A stretch of 5,921 nucleotides of DNA from Bacteroidota bacterium (GTDB taxonomy: Bacteria; Bacteroidota; Bacteroidia; Bacteroidales; Paludibacteraceae), in NCBI GenBank assembly GCA_021804525.1, contig JAJZHJ010000098.1, positions 1 through 5,921 of the forward strand, read 5' to 3'. Shown here piece by piece: positions 1 to 5,577 of this stretch; position 1 is the first letter of the stretch, and every line of letters begins with the position of its first letter. The position numbers and the translations under genes are program-made. The notes under the pieces are model-generated. The model worked only from the letters and a program-made list of their open reading frames with translations. It was not told the DNA's origin and did not search any database.

Positions 1-203
1 CGATCTACAAAGATCATCGCCCGAATGCTGAGATTTGGCAATTCGTAAAAGCTGCATGGATTAATGTAGATGTATTTAATTTACTCGATATTTACAACGT
101 GAATTCCTTCTTTTGGGTAACCGATATTTATAATCGACAATATCCTATTCCTAATTATCTGACCGGTAGGTTGCTGAATGTGAAATTTTTAGTTGACTTC
201 TAA
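1..203 (+). CDS. TonB-dependent outer-membrane receptor, C-terminal fragment (5' end outside window)
   Basis: The open frame enters from the left edge (first whole codon at position 3) and gives 66 residues before TAA at 201-203, closely followed by a second in-frame stop, TGA. The residues read as the last beta-strands of a 22-strand TonB-dependent receptor barrel: the segment VFNLLDIYNVNSFFWVTDIY, then NRQYPIPNYLTGR and a final amphipathic strand LLNVKFLVDF. A terminal aromatic residue (Phe) is the usual outer-membrane insertion signal of such barrels. The 'N-V-N-S...WVTD.YNRQY..PNYLTGR' pattern is one I associate with Bacteroidetes receptors. These proteins import large ligands such as siderophores, glycans or peptides using TonB-ExbBD energy. 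The substrate cannot be inferred because the plug and most of the barrel are outside the window. The nitroreductase gene follows after 41 bp with no obvious terminator between. Confidence 0.85.
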   Translation, partial: IYKDHRPNAEIWQFVKAAWINVDVFNLLDIYNVNSFFWVTDIYNRQYPIPNYLTGRLLNVKFLVDF

Positions 204-244
204 TGAGTAATTCTAAAATAATCAATTGTTTAATTCATTGAACC

Positions 245-1006
245 ATGATAGATGTATTGAAAAATCGAACTACAATTCGAAAATATACCGAACAACTCAT
301 TGCAGCCGAATTGCTGAATGAATTGTTTGAAGTAGCTTGTAGAGCCGCTAATACGGGCAATATGCAGGTTTATAGCTTGGTGGTTACGCAATCCGCTACC
401 ATCAAACAGGCTTTGGCTCCGGCACATTTTAATCAACCTATGGTGACACAAGCGCCTGTTGTCATAACATTTTGCGCTGATTTTAATCGTTTTAATCAGT
501 GGTGTATGCAGCGAGATGCAGACCCAGGTTATGATAATTTTCTCTCGTTTATGACGGCGGCTATCGATACGCTATTGGTTGCCGAGCATTTTTGCGTAGC
601 TGCCGAGAGCAAAGGATTAGGTACATGTTATTTGGGCACAACTATATACAATGCGCAGCAGATTATCGATGTGTTGCATTTGCCGAAATATGTTGTACCC
701 ATGATTACACTGACTGTTGGTTATCCGGCTGAAACACCCATGCAGGTTGACCGTTTGCCATTGGAGGGTGTCGTTCACTACGAGACATATCAAGAATATA
801 CACCCGAAGATATTGATCGTATTTACGCGTACAAAGAAAGTCTGCCAGAAAACCAGCAATTTGTGCTTGAAAACAATAAAACAAGCCTTGCGCAGGTTTT
901 TACAGACGTTCGCTATACGAAAGAGACTAATGAAACGTTTTCTTCTATGTTTTTAGATGTATTGAAAAAACAAGGATTTTTCTGTCAAAATAACACTAAA
1001 CAATGA
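245..1006 (+). CDS. NfsA-like nitroreductase family flavoprotein
   Basis: This 253-residue protein fits the nitroreductase superfamily (FMN-dependent NAD(P)H oxidoreductases), most like the NfsA/NfrA branch, which runs to about 240-250 residues. Visible family features are an N-terminal RTTIRKYT (residues 8-15) that would contact the FMN phosphate, the ANTGNMQVYS segment (35-44) where the family has an 'A.S.GN.Q.' FMN-binding loop, the helix DTLLVAEHFCVAAESKGLGTCYLG (108-131), and VVPMITLTVGYPAE (150-163) leading to the long C-terminal extension of NfsA-type enzymes. The C-terminus, TFSSMFLDVLKKQGF (231-245), is also typical of that branch. It probably acts in the cytosol as a homodimer reducing quinones, nitro compounds or flavins; the physiological substrate is unknown. 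The start ATG has only a weak purine stretch upstream, normal for Bacteroidetes. A secreted barrel-like gene starts 3 bp after its stop. Confidence 0.88.
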   Translation: MIDVLKNRTTIRKYTEQLIAAELLNELFEVACRAANTGNMQVYSLVVTQSATIKQALAPAHFNQPMVTQAPVVITFCADFNRFNQWCMQRDADPGYDNFLSFMTAAIDTLLVAEHFCVAAESKGLGTCYLGTTIYNAQQIIDVLHLPKYVVPMITLTVGYPAETPMQVDRLPLEGVVHYETYQEYTPEDIDRIYAYKESLPENQQFVLENNKTSLAQVFTDVRYTKETNETFSSMFLDVLKKQGFFCQNNTKQ

Positions 1007-1009
1007 ATT

Positions 1010-2032
1010 ATGAATCACAAATTACAAATGCTTGTTCTTTGTTTTCTCGTTGTCCTGCCATCATTGATGTTAGGCCAAACGTTTAATTATGAGGTAGATT
1101 TCAGCCATTTTCTGGATAATCGGGAATATACAAGTAATTATGAAATTTCGCAAACAATGCTTGGTGCCAGGCTGAATACGATGGCCGGCGCTCGACTTGA
1201 TTCTACTCAAGGTTTTATGGGCGGTGTAAATTATCTTTACGAATATGGTGACCGGATTAATGGGAATACGCCTACCGTCGATTTGTTCTATTATTATCAA
1301 AAGCCTGCGTTTACTTTTCTTTTGGGATCTTTTCCCCGTCGTGGGTTGTTGCATTATCCATTGGCGTTGCTTTCTGATACGCTGAATAATTATCGCCCGA
1401 ATATTCAGGGTGCATATTTAGAAAAAAGAGGAGATTGGGGTTACGAAAATTTTTGGATTGACTGGACAAGTCGACAACGTGCTACTGTACGCGAAACTTT
1501 TTTGGCAGGTTTATCCGGTGAATTGAAATATCATCTCTTATTTATAGATCATTATTTTTATATGTATCACAGAGCTTTATATGGAAGCTATGTGCCTGGA
1601 GATGCTATTCGCGATAATGGTGCGTATGGATTATTAGCCGGAGTAAATTTGACCCCTTTGACAAATTGGTATCTGCTCTCGTTTCGTGTGGGAAGTCTGG
1701 GAAGTTACAACCGACAGAGACCTATGAAGGATATTGATTTTCATTTTGGGTTTTTCTCTCAAATTCATGCCTATTATCGAAAGTTTGGTATTGATGCATC
1801 GTATTATCGTGGTCAATCACTCAATGTGGCCTATGGAGATGCTATGTATCTATCGGGTAATTATGGTCGTATAGACTTTGCTTATCTGCCTATCAATAAT
1901 CGTTTTATTACTACGCGTGTGGCTGTTTGTTTACACGATGTGGATAAAAAATGGCAAAACTCTGAAATGTTGAGTTTGATTTTTCATGTTGGGCAAAGCT
2001 TCAAAAGTTACCATAATTGGCCAATGCCATAA
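1010..2032 (+). CDS. Secreted, probable outer-membrane beta-barrel protein of unknown function
   Basis: I do not recognise a named family for this 340-residue protein. Residues 1-23 form a signal peptide: a short charged start (MNHK), a hydrophobic core (LVLCFLVVLPSLML) and a probable cleavage site around LGQ-TFN. No cysteine sits at a lipobox position. The mature part is rich in Tyr, Phe, Trp and Gly and shows many short alternating stretches such as TVDLFYYYQ (89-97), FTFLLGSF (101-108), KYHLLFIDHYFYMY (173-186), WYLLSFRVGSL (220-230), FHFGFFSQIHAYYRKFGIDASYY (245-267) and the last strand LSLIFHVGQSF (321-331). These fit transmembrane beta-strands of a porin-like barrel, with polar loops such as NGNTPT and PGDAIRDNG between. 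The TGA of the nitroreductase gene is 3 bp before this ATG, so translation is probably coupled. No strong terminator directly follows. The barrel reading is inferred from composition and periodicity only. Confidence 0.72.
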   Translation: MNHKLQMLVLCFLVVLPSLMLGQTFNYEVDFSHFLDNREYTSNYEISQTMLGARLNTMAGARLDSTQGFMGGVNYLYEYGDRINGNTPTVDLFYYYQKPAFTFLLGSFPRRGLLHYPLALLSDTLNNYRPNIQGAYLEKRGDWGYENFWIDWTSRQRATVRETFLAGLSGELKYHLLFIDHYFYMYHRALYGSYVPGDAIRDNGAYGLLAGVNLTPLTNWYLLSFRVGSLGSYNRQRPMKDIDFHFGFFSQIHAYYRKFGIDASYYRGQSLNVAYGDAMYLSGNYGRIDFAYLPINNRFITTRVAVCLHDVDKKWQNSEMLSLIFHVGQSFKSYHNWPMP

Positions 2033-2150
2033 TTGATGTTACTTCTTTCAACTATAAATGATGAAACGACCTCTATTATAAAGTGATGGTATTAGAATGT
2101 TATCAATATTCCTAATTTAACGTTAGATTGATGATATTTAACGAGAAAAA

Positions 2151-2182
2151 TTTGCTTTTCGATAAATGCTGCCTTACTTTTG
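2151..2182 (+). promoter_or_regulatory. Canonical Bacteroidetes sigma-ABfr-type promoter of the predicted small RNA
   Basis: TTTG at 2151-2154 and TACTTTTG at 2175-2182 match the known Bacteroidetes primary-sigma promoter (-33 TTTG, 19-21 nt, -7 TAnnTTTG), with a 20-nt spacer here. Transcription would begin at about 2188-2191. The next start codon with a real gene is more than 230 bp away, and a strong terminator lies between, so this promoter most likely drives a short RNA and not rnhA. Confidence 0.75.
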
Positions 2183-2188
2183 CAATGT

Positions 2189-2254
2189 GATTTTTTCATA
2201 GTATTAGATTTTAAGGTTAACAGAGATTGGGTAGTCGTGAGACTGCCCTTTTTT
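2189..2254 (+). ncRNA. Predicted small RNA or terminated leader, about 65 nt
   Basis: The RNA is predicted from a full-consensus promoter upstream (2151-2182) and a strong intrinsic terminator at its 3' end (2229-2260); both ends are approximate. The body has a U-rich 5' part, a single-stranded-looking centre GTATTAGATTTTAAGGTTAA (2201-2220) and the terminator stem-loop with GTGA loop. No start codon opens a meaningful ORF inside it. The central block looks familiar to me as something recurring in Bacteroidales intergenic regions, but I cannot name a family and could not check this. It may act in trans as a small RNA, or be the 5' leader of rnhA ended by attenuation, although rnhA seems to have its own downstream -7 box. 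Confidence 0.6.
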
Positions 2255-2260
2255 CGTTTT
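2229..2260 (+). terminator. Rho-independent terminator
   Basis: The arms GGGTAGTC (2229-2236) and GACTGCCC (2241-2248) form an 8-bp stem with one G-U pair, closed by a GTGA tetraloop and followed by TTTTTT (2249-2254) and a further T-rich run to 2260. The T-tract is on the + strand side only, so it ends rightward transcription. It would end the predicted small RNA, and also any read-through from the barrel gene. Confidence 0.85.
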
Positions 2261-2351
2261 GGATAATTCTCTTTTTTATTTTCTTCAATGCTGCTTTTCT
2301 GGATCAATCCATTTCATTGCATCATTTCTCGACGCATTGATCGATTGTTTG

Positions 2352-2359
2352 TACTTTTG
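2352..2359 (+). promoter_or_regulatory. -7 promoter element, probably of rnhA
   Basis: TACTTTTG fits the Bacteroidetes -7 consensus TAnnTTTG and is identical to the box of the small-RNA promoter 177 bp upstream. The -33 element is poor: the nearest candidate is TTTC at 2325-2328, with a 23-nt spacer, longer than usual. If used, transcription starts near 2366 and leaves an AT-rich leader of about 55 nt before the ATG of rnhA. Confidence 0.45.
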
Positions 2360-2421
2360 TGCATATTCTCATTTTACTCTCATTTTTTAGTTGACGATTG
2401 TTTTAAGCTAAATGCGTTTGT

Positions 2422-3051
2422 ATGGCAAAAAAGAAATTTTATGTGGTGTGGAAAGGTCGCGAAACCGGTATTTTTGATAATTGGGAAAACTGTAAGAAAA
2501 ATGTGACTCAATTTGAAGGTGCTCAATACAAGGCATTTTCTACAGAAGAAGAGGCAAAAGCCGCTTTTCAAAAAGGGTTCTGGTCTGTTGTGACTAAAGC
2601 TGCTTCACGACATGGTGCATTGTTAGCTGCAAATGGTGCCAATCAACCTATTAAGGAAAGTTTAGCGGTGGATGCTGCGTGTAGTGGTAATCCTGGAAAA
2701 ATGGAATACCGTGGTGTGGATGTTGAGTCGGGTCGTGAAATTTTTCATCAAGGTCCTTTTGAGGAAGGAACAAACAATATCGGTGAATTTTTAGCAATAG
2801 TGCATGGATTGGCTTACCTGAAGCAAAACGACTGTTCAATAATTCTTTATTCTGATAGTGCAATCGCATTGACATGGATAAAAGCCAAGAAATGTCGTAC
2901 GAAATTGGCACGAACCGAGAAAAACAACCGCCTTTTTGAATTAATTGAACGTGCAGAAATATGGTTGCAGCAAAATAGTTATTCTACTCGTTTGCTTAAA
3001 TGGGAAACTTCGCGTTGGGGAGAAATTCCTGCTGATTTTGGCAGGAAATAA
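2422..3051 (+). CDS. rnhA: Ribonuclease HI with N-terminal RNA-DNA hybrid-binding domain
   Basis: The 209-residue protein cleaves the RNA strand of RNA-DNA hybrids and would remove R-loops and primers. Residues 1-50 are the hybrid-binding (viroplasmin-like) domain, MAKKKFYVVWKGRETGIFDN then W21, FEGAQYKAFSTEEEA (31-45). After a short linker, the RNase H fold runs from about residue 80. The four metal-binding acids are visible: D84 in VDAACSGNPG, E122 in NNIGEFLAIVHGL, D145 in LYSDSAIAL and D205 in the C-terminal WGEIPADFGRK, so the enzyme should be active. 'VDAACSGNPG' and the C-terminal EIPADFGRK are typical of the Bacteroidetes branch of this family. The ATG at 2422 is chosen because it opens the hybrid-binding domain exactly; no Shine-Dalgarno is seen. 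The gene probably has its own promoter (-7 box at 2352) and ends 12 bp from the convergent lipoprotein gene. Confidence 0.95.
   Translation: MAKKKFYVVWKGRETGIFDNWENCKKNVTQFEGAQYKAFSTEEEAKAAFQKGFWSVVTKAASRHGALLAANGANQPIKESLAVDAACSGNPGKMEYRGVDVESGREIFHQGPFEEGTNNIGEFLAIVHGLAYLKQNDCSIILYSDSAIALTWIKAKKCRTKLARTEKNNRLFELIERAEIWLQQNSYSTRLLKWETSRWGEIPADFGRK
3026..3047 (-). terminator. Possible hairpin terminator inside the end of rnhA
   Basis: TTCCTGC (3026-3032) and GCAGGAA (3041-3047) form a perfect 7-bp stem with an 8-nt loop. On the - strand it is followed by a modest AATTTCT run, so it could help end leftward transcription of the lipoprotein gene, whose stop codon is at 3064-3066. It lies in the codons of the conserved EIPADFGRK end of rnhA, so the pairing may be chance. 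No better terminator is seen in the 12-bp convergent gap. Confidence 0.3.
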
Positions 3052-3063
3052 TAGATAGCTTTC

Positions 3064-4545
3064 TTATGGGTTTGGAATGCCATTTTTAGGAATCCATTCA
3101 TAAGCGCCGATGTCAGGCATATTGTTCCAAAATCGATCAATTCCATTCATATCGTATTGATAAGTTGGCGTGTGGCTTATGATTGGGTTTGCTTTTCCTC
3201 GCAGTACTGAAAGAGAATCAGGCTGAAAGTTATAATACGATTTGTCCATCGTTGTGTTTACAAATAAATTATCTTGCGGCTTTCCCCAAATGATGTTAGT
3301 CATGTTGGTGGAGATGATGTGAAGTGATGTGAGGTAGCAATGATCAAAATGAAATTGAAACGTGCTGGTTTGTACCGTGTCAGCAAACAATAGCTCATTC
3401 GTCATTGAACCAGCAATAACACAATTATTTGCTGTGAACACAAGAGGAAAAATAGTTGATTGAGAAGATAAAAGCTGCTTGTTCATAAGCACTACCGACG
3501 GATTACCATCACGTTGTTTTCCTGTATAAATGTCATTGTAATAATTTGCAATGGTGTTATGTGTTAAGAGATAATTTCCTCCAAGCAAATGTAAGCAATA
3601 TGATTTACAATTCGATATTTCTGTATTGTACATGTTGAGGTTGGCGTTGATAGCTGCTATCCCACATGAATCGAAATTTTGAATGCGTGAGTTGGCAATG
3701 GTCACAGTGGGTTGATGAAGTATTGTGCCATTTGGAATGTCAATAGCAATTTTTCCACTCGTCACAACAACGTGATTCAAAGAATAGTTGCTTTGTGATC
3801 CCAAAAACTGGATGCCGCCCCATTGTCCGGAAAGATAGCTGTAGGGCACACCAGGGAAAAGCCAATCGAGTCGATCACCTCGCATGATAATTTGTTGATT
3901 GGCACTTTGTCCTCCTTCTGCAATCAAATTACCTCTGAGCAATAAAGATGCGTTTTGATGAAAGTAGAGTTTTGTGCCAGGCTGAAGCGTCAACGTTTTT
4001 GTACTATCCAAAGCTAAATAATTGTAAATCAAATAGGGTATTGAATTAGTAAGTGTTGTGTCGTTATGAATTGTTTTCGACCGAAAGATGGTTACATTTT
4101 GACCATAAGCCTGTAGTTTCACTGCTTGTCGGCTATTGTTCGTTTGAAATAAAATTGAATCTTCGATCAACACCGGATTGTTTTGCAATAAAGGATTAAC
4201 AGTAATCGTAACAAAGACGTAAATACTGTCATGTGCTCTTATTTCTACATTTTGTACTTCATTGTTGGTGGGGTTTGTACCATCAATATTTATATGAAAC
4301 CCGCTTGTAGCACCATTTGTCAATATAATAGATTTAATTGTAATTGGTTGTGAATTATAATTGTACACCATGAAGCTTCCGGTTGTGGAGCCTATTGTGG
4401 TAAAAACAGTGTCAAATGAAAGAGTGTCCGTTGAAAAGGTGAGTTTTCCATTCGTGTTGTACTCGATCTTTGATTCAGAGCAACTGGTTGCAAGAAGGAA
4501 AAAGATGCAAGCAAATAAAGGCAAGATGAGATGGATTTGTTTCAT
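3064..4545 (-). CDS. Lipoprotein with Ig-like domain and right-handed beta-helix
   Basis: This 493-residue protein starts with a lipoprotein signal peptide: MKQ, a hydrophobic core and lipobox LATSC with the lipidated Cys at residue 22, followed by SES. It should be anchored in the outer membrane or envelope. Residues about 33-150 (KLTFSTDTLSFDTVFTTIGSTTGSFMVYN...) look like an immunoglobulin-like beta-sandwich of the ASH/DUF1573-like type. Residues about 170-410 look like a right-handed parallel beta-helix: LTLQPGTKLYFHQNASLLLRG, QWGGIQFLGS (241-250) and repeated N-rich turns such as TIANSRIQNFD, NMYNTEISNCKSY and TANNCVIAGS. The C-terminus (466-484) carries the D.NG..R....PDIGAYEW signature common at the end of Bacteroidetes beta-helix proteins. 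Such folds often bind or cleave polysaccharides, but I see no catalytic residues I can assign. The gene lies 105 bp after menA on the same strand, and a short ORF overlaps its start. Confidence 0.85.
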   Translation of the reverse strand: MKQIHLILPLFACIFFLLATSCSESKIEYNTNGKLTFSTDTLSFDTVFTTIGSTTGSFMVYNYNSQPITIKSIILTNGATSGFHINIDGTNPTNNEVQNVEIRAHDSIYVFVTITVNPLLQNNPVLIEDSILFQTNNSRQAVKLQAYGQNVTIFRSKTIHNDTTLTNSIPYLIYNYLALDSTKTLTLQPGTKLYFHQNASLLLRGNLIAEGGQSANQQIIMRGDRLDWLFPGVPYSYLSGQWGGIQFLGSQSNYSLNHVVVTSGKIAIDIPNGTILHQPTVTIANSRIQNFDSCGIAAINANLNMYNTEISNCKSYCLHLLGGNYLLTHNTIANYYNDIYTGKQRDGNPSVVLMNKQLLSSQSTIFPLVFTANNCVIAGSMTNELLFADTVQTSTFQFHFDHCYLTSLHIISTNMTNIIWGKPQDNLFVNTTMDKSYYNFQPDSLSVLRGKANPIISHTPTYQYDMNGIDRFWNNMPDIGAYEWIPKNGIPNP

Positions 4546-4604
4546 TTGTGCATACTTTCAACATTAAGGTCACATGTAACTTGCTCTTTTACAGTAATTT
4601 TCAT
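4542..4604 (-). CDS. Possible 20-codon leader ORF overlapping the lipoprotein start
   Basis: Read on the - strand, an ATG at 4604-4602 opens 20 codons (peptide beginning MKITVKEQVTCD and ending NVESMHK), whose TGA overlaps the lipoprotein ATG as ATGA (4542-4545). This is the classic arrangement for translational coupling. There is no clear Shine-Dalgarno before it and no family match I can recognise, so it may be a chance ORF in the 105-bp gap between menA and the lipoprotein gene. Confidence 0.25.
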   Translation of the reverse strand: MKITVKEQVTCDLNVESMHK

Positions 4605-4650
4605 TTGTGAAATTTAGTTCATGCTTGTTTCATGTTATCTATGCTCTTTC

Positions 4651-5514
4651 TTAAGTAAATAATAGTGTGTCAAGCAAGTAGAATATGACAAATAGAATAT
4701 TAGACAGTCCGGTGAGGATCAACATCTTATTGTATGCTTTTCCGTTTGTTTTTCTGAGTTTAAGATACAATAAACCACCTGCTAAAATAATCATATATGA
4801 AAGTCGCGGAGATGTTGTCATCCATAAAAATGGGAATGCCATAATGTATAAAAACAGGTATTCATACTCACCAAAACGTTTTCCTAAACGGACGATAAGA
4901 CTCTTTTTGCCCGCTTTACGATCGCTTTCAATGTCGCGTAAATTATTTACGGTTAAGATGGCCATTGAGATAGATCCATTAATCATTCCCAACCAAAAAG
5001 AAGTTTGCGAAAAGGAGTCTGTTAACAGGTAAGTTGTTCCAACGGTTGCAATTGGCCCAAAAAACAGGAGCACAAAAATGTCGGCAATGCCGAGATAACT
5101 TAATGAATAGGGAGTTGCGGTATAGAGCCATGCAAACAACAGAGCAAAAAGTCCGATGATGATGATCGGCAAACCACCAATTGCTACCAAGTAAAGTCCA
5201 CTAAGCAGGGCTATGATTATGACGATGCTAATGGCATGCTTCATGGCTTTTGGTGTGACGACGCCTTCGCTGATTGCACGTCGCGGCCCTAATCGGTTTT
5301 CTTTGTCGAGTCCTTTTTTGAAATCGTAATAGTCGTTGATTAAATTAGAAGCAATTTGAATTGCAGTGGCAGCAATAAATATCACTACAACGGTGATAAA
5401 ATGAAATGAATTGTCTTGTGTTGCTACAATAGTTCCGATGAAAACGGGAGCCGCTGCCGCTGATAATGTGCCAGGACGTATAATATGAAACCATTTGATG
5501 AATTGCTGCTTCAT
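4651..5514 (-). CDS. menA: 1,4-dihydroxy-2-naphthoate polyprenyltransferase
   Basis: This 287-residue integral membrane protein belongs to the UbiA prenyltransferase superfamily and fits MenA, which joins a polyprenyl diphosphate to 1,4-dihydroxy-2-naphthoate to give demethylmenaquinone. The first Asp-rich motif is NDYYDFKKGLD (residues 60-70) followed by the MenA-like ENRLGPRRAISEG (72-84). The second is NNLRDIESDRKAGKKSLIVRLG (190-211). Both magnesium-diphosphate binding sites are therefore intact. The N-terminus WFHIIRPGTLSAAAAPVFIG (9-27 region) is also typical, and about eight or nine hydrophobic segments follow, as expected. The length matches the family (about 290-300). The start ATG is preceded by AAGAAG at a suitable distance. 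It lies 63 bp after the methyltransferase gene that acts on its product, which strongly supports the MenA assignment over other UbiA-type enzymes. Confidence 0.94.
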   Translation of the reverse strand: MKQQFIKWFHIIRPGTLSAAAAPVFIGTIVATQDNSFHFITVVVIFIAATAIQIASNLINDYYDFKKGLDKENRLGPRRAISEGVVTPKAMKHAISIVIIIALLSGLYLVAIGGLPIIIIGLFALLFAWLYTATPYSLSYLGIADIFVLLFFGPIATVGTTYLLTDSFSQTSFWLGMINGSISMAILTVNNLRDIESDRKAGKKSLIVRLGKRFGEYEYLFLYIMAFPFLWMTTSPRLSYMIILAGGLLYLKLRKTNGKAYNKMLILTGLSNILFVIFYLLDTLLFT

Positions 5515-5577
5515 GTCTTCTTAACTTTTATCACGTGTTGAAGTGTACAGTTATGTTTGTGTTGAATCTCAACTGTT

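Larger units (their letters stand above)
2033..2421. other. 389-bp intergenic region between barrel gene and RNase H gene
   Basis: No convincing protein gene lies here; the ORFs that cross it have no family signature and run out of frame into rnhA. The left part (2033-2150) is AT-rich and holds one imperfect hairpin: ATCAAT (2102-2107) pairs with ATTGAT (2127-2132), and CTAA (2112-2115) with TTAG (2123-2126), separated by a 4-nt bulge and without a T-tract. It could mark the 3' end of the upstream transcript only weakly. The middle part (2151-2260) holds a promoter and a strong terminator, listed separately. The right part holds a -7 box for rnhA and an AT-rich leader. Confidence 0.7.

Noticed and set aside
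2092..2307. 71-residue - strand ORF over the intergenic region
   Set aside because: It is Lys/Ser-rich low-complexity sequence and lies antisense to the promoter-terminator unit, whose signals explain the region better.
186..2395. 12-bp direct repeat TTTTTAGTTGAC at 186-197 and 2384-2395
   Set aside because: One copy is in the coding end of the TonB receptor and the other in the rnhA leader. It is AT-rich with no flanking similarity, so chance is the simplest explanation.
2288..2506. 72-residue + strand ORF crossing the rnhA start
   Set aside because: It is rich in Phe, Cys and Ile from the AT-rich leader, has no family signature, and overlaps rnhA in another frame; rnhA has unmistakable motifs.
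4610..4617. TAAATTTC on the - strand as a -7 box for the lipoprotein gene
   Set aside because: It is one base off TAnnTTTG and has no convincing -33 TTTG at 19-21 nt; such partial matches are expected by chance in AT-rich DNA.
4685..5032. 115-residue + strand ORF
   Set aside because: It is antisense to menA, whose second Asp-rich motif and membrane segments are clearly encoded there. No domain is visible in the + frame.
5561..5573. Small inverted repeat GTTGA-ATC-TCAAC between ubiE and menA
   Set aside because: A 5-bp AT-rich stem with a 3-nt loop and no T-tract is too weak for a terminator, and it sits within a likely operon.
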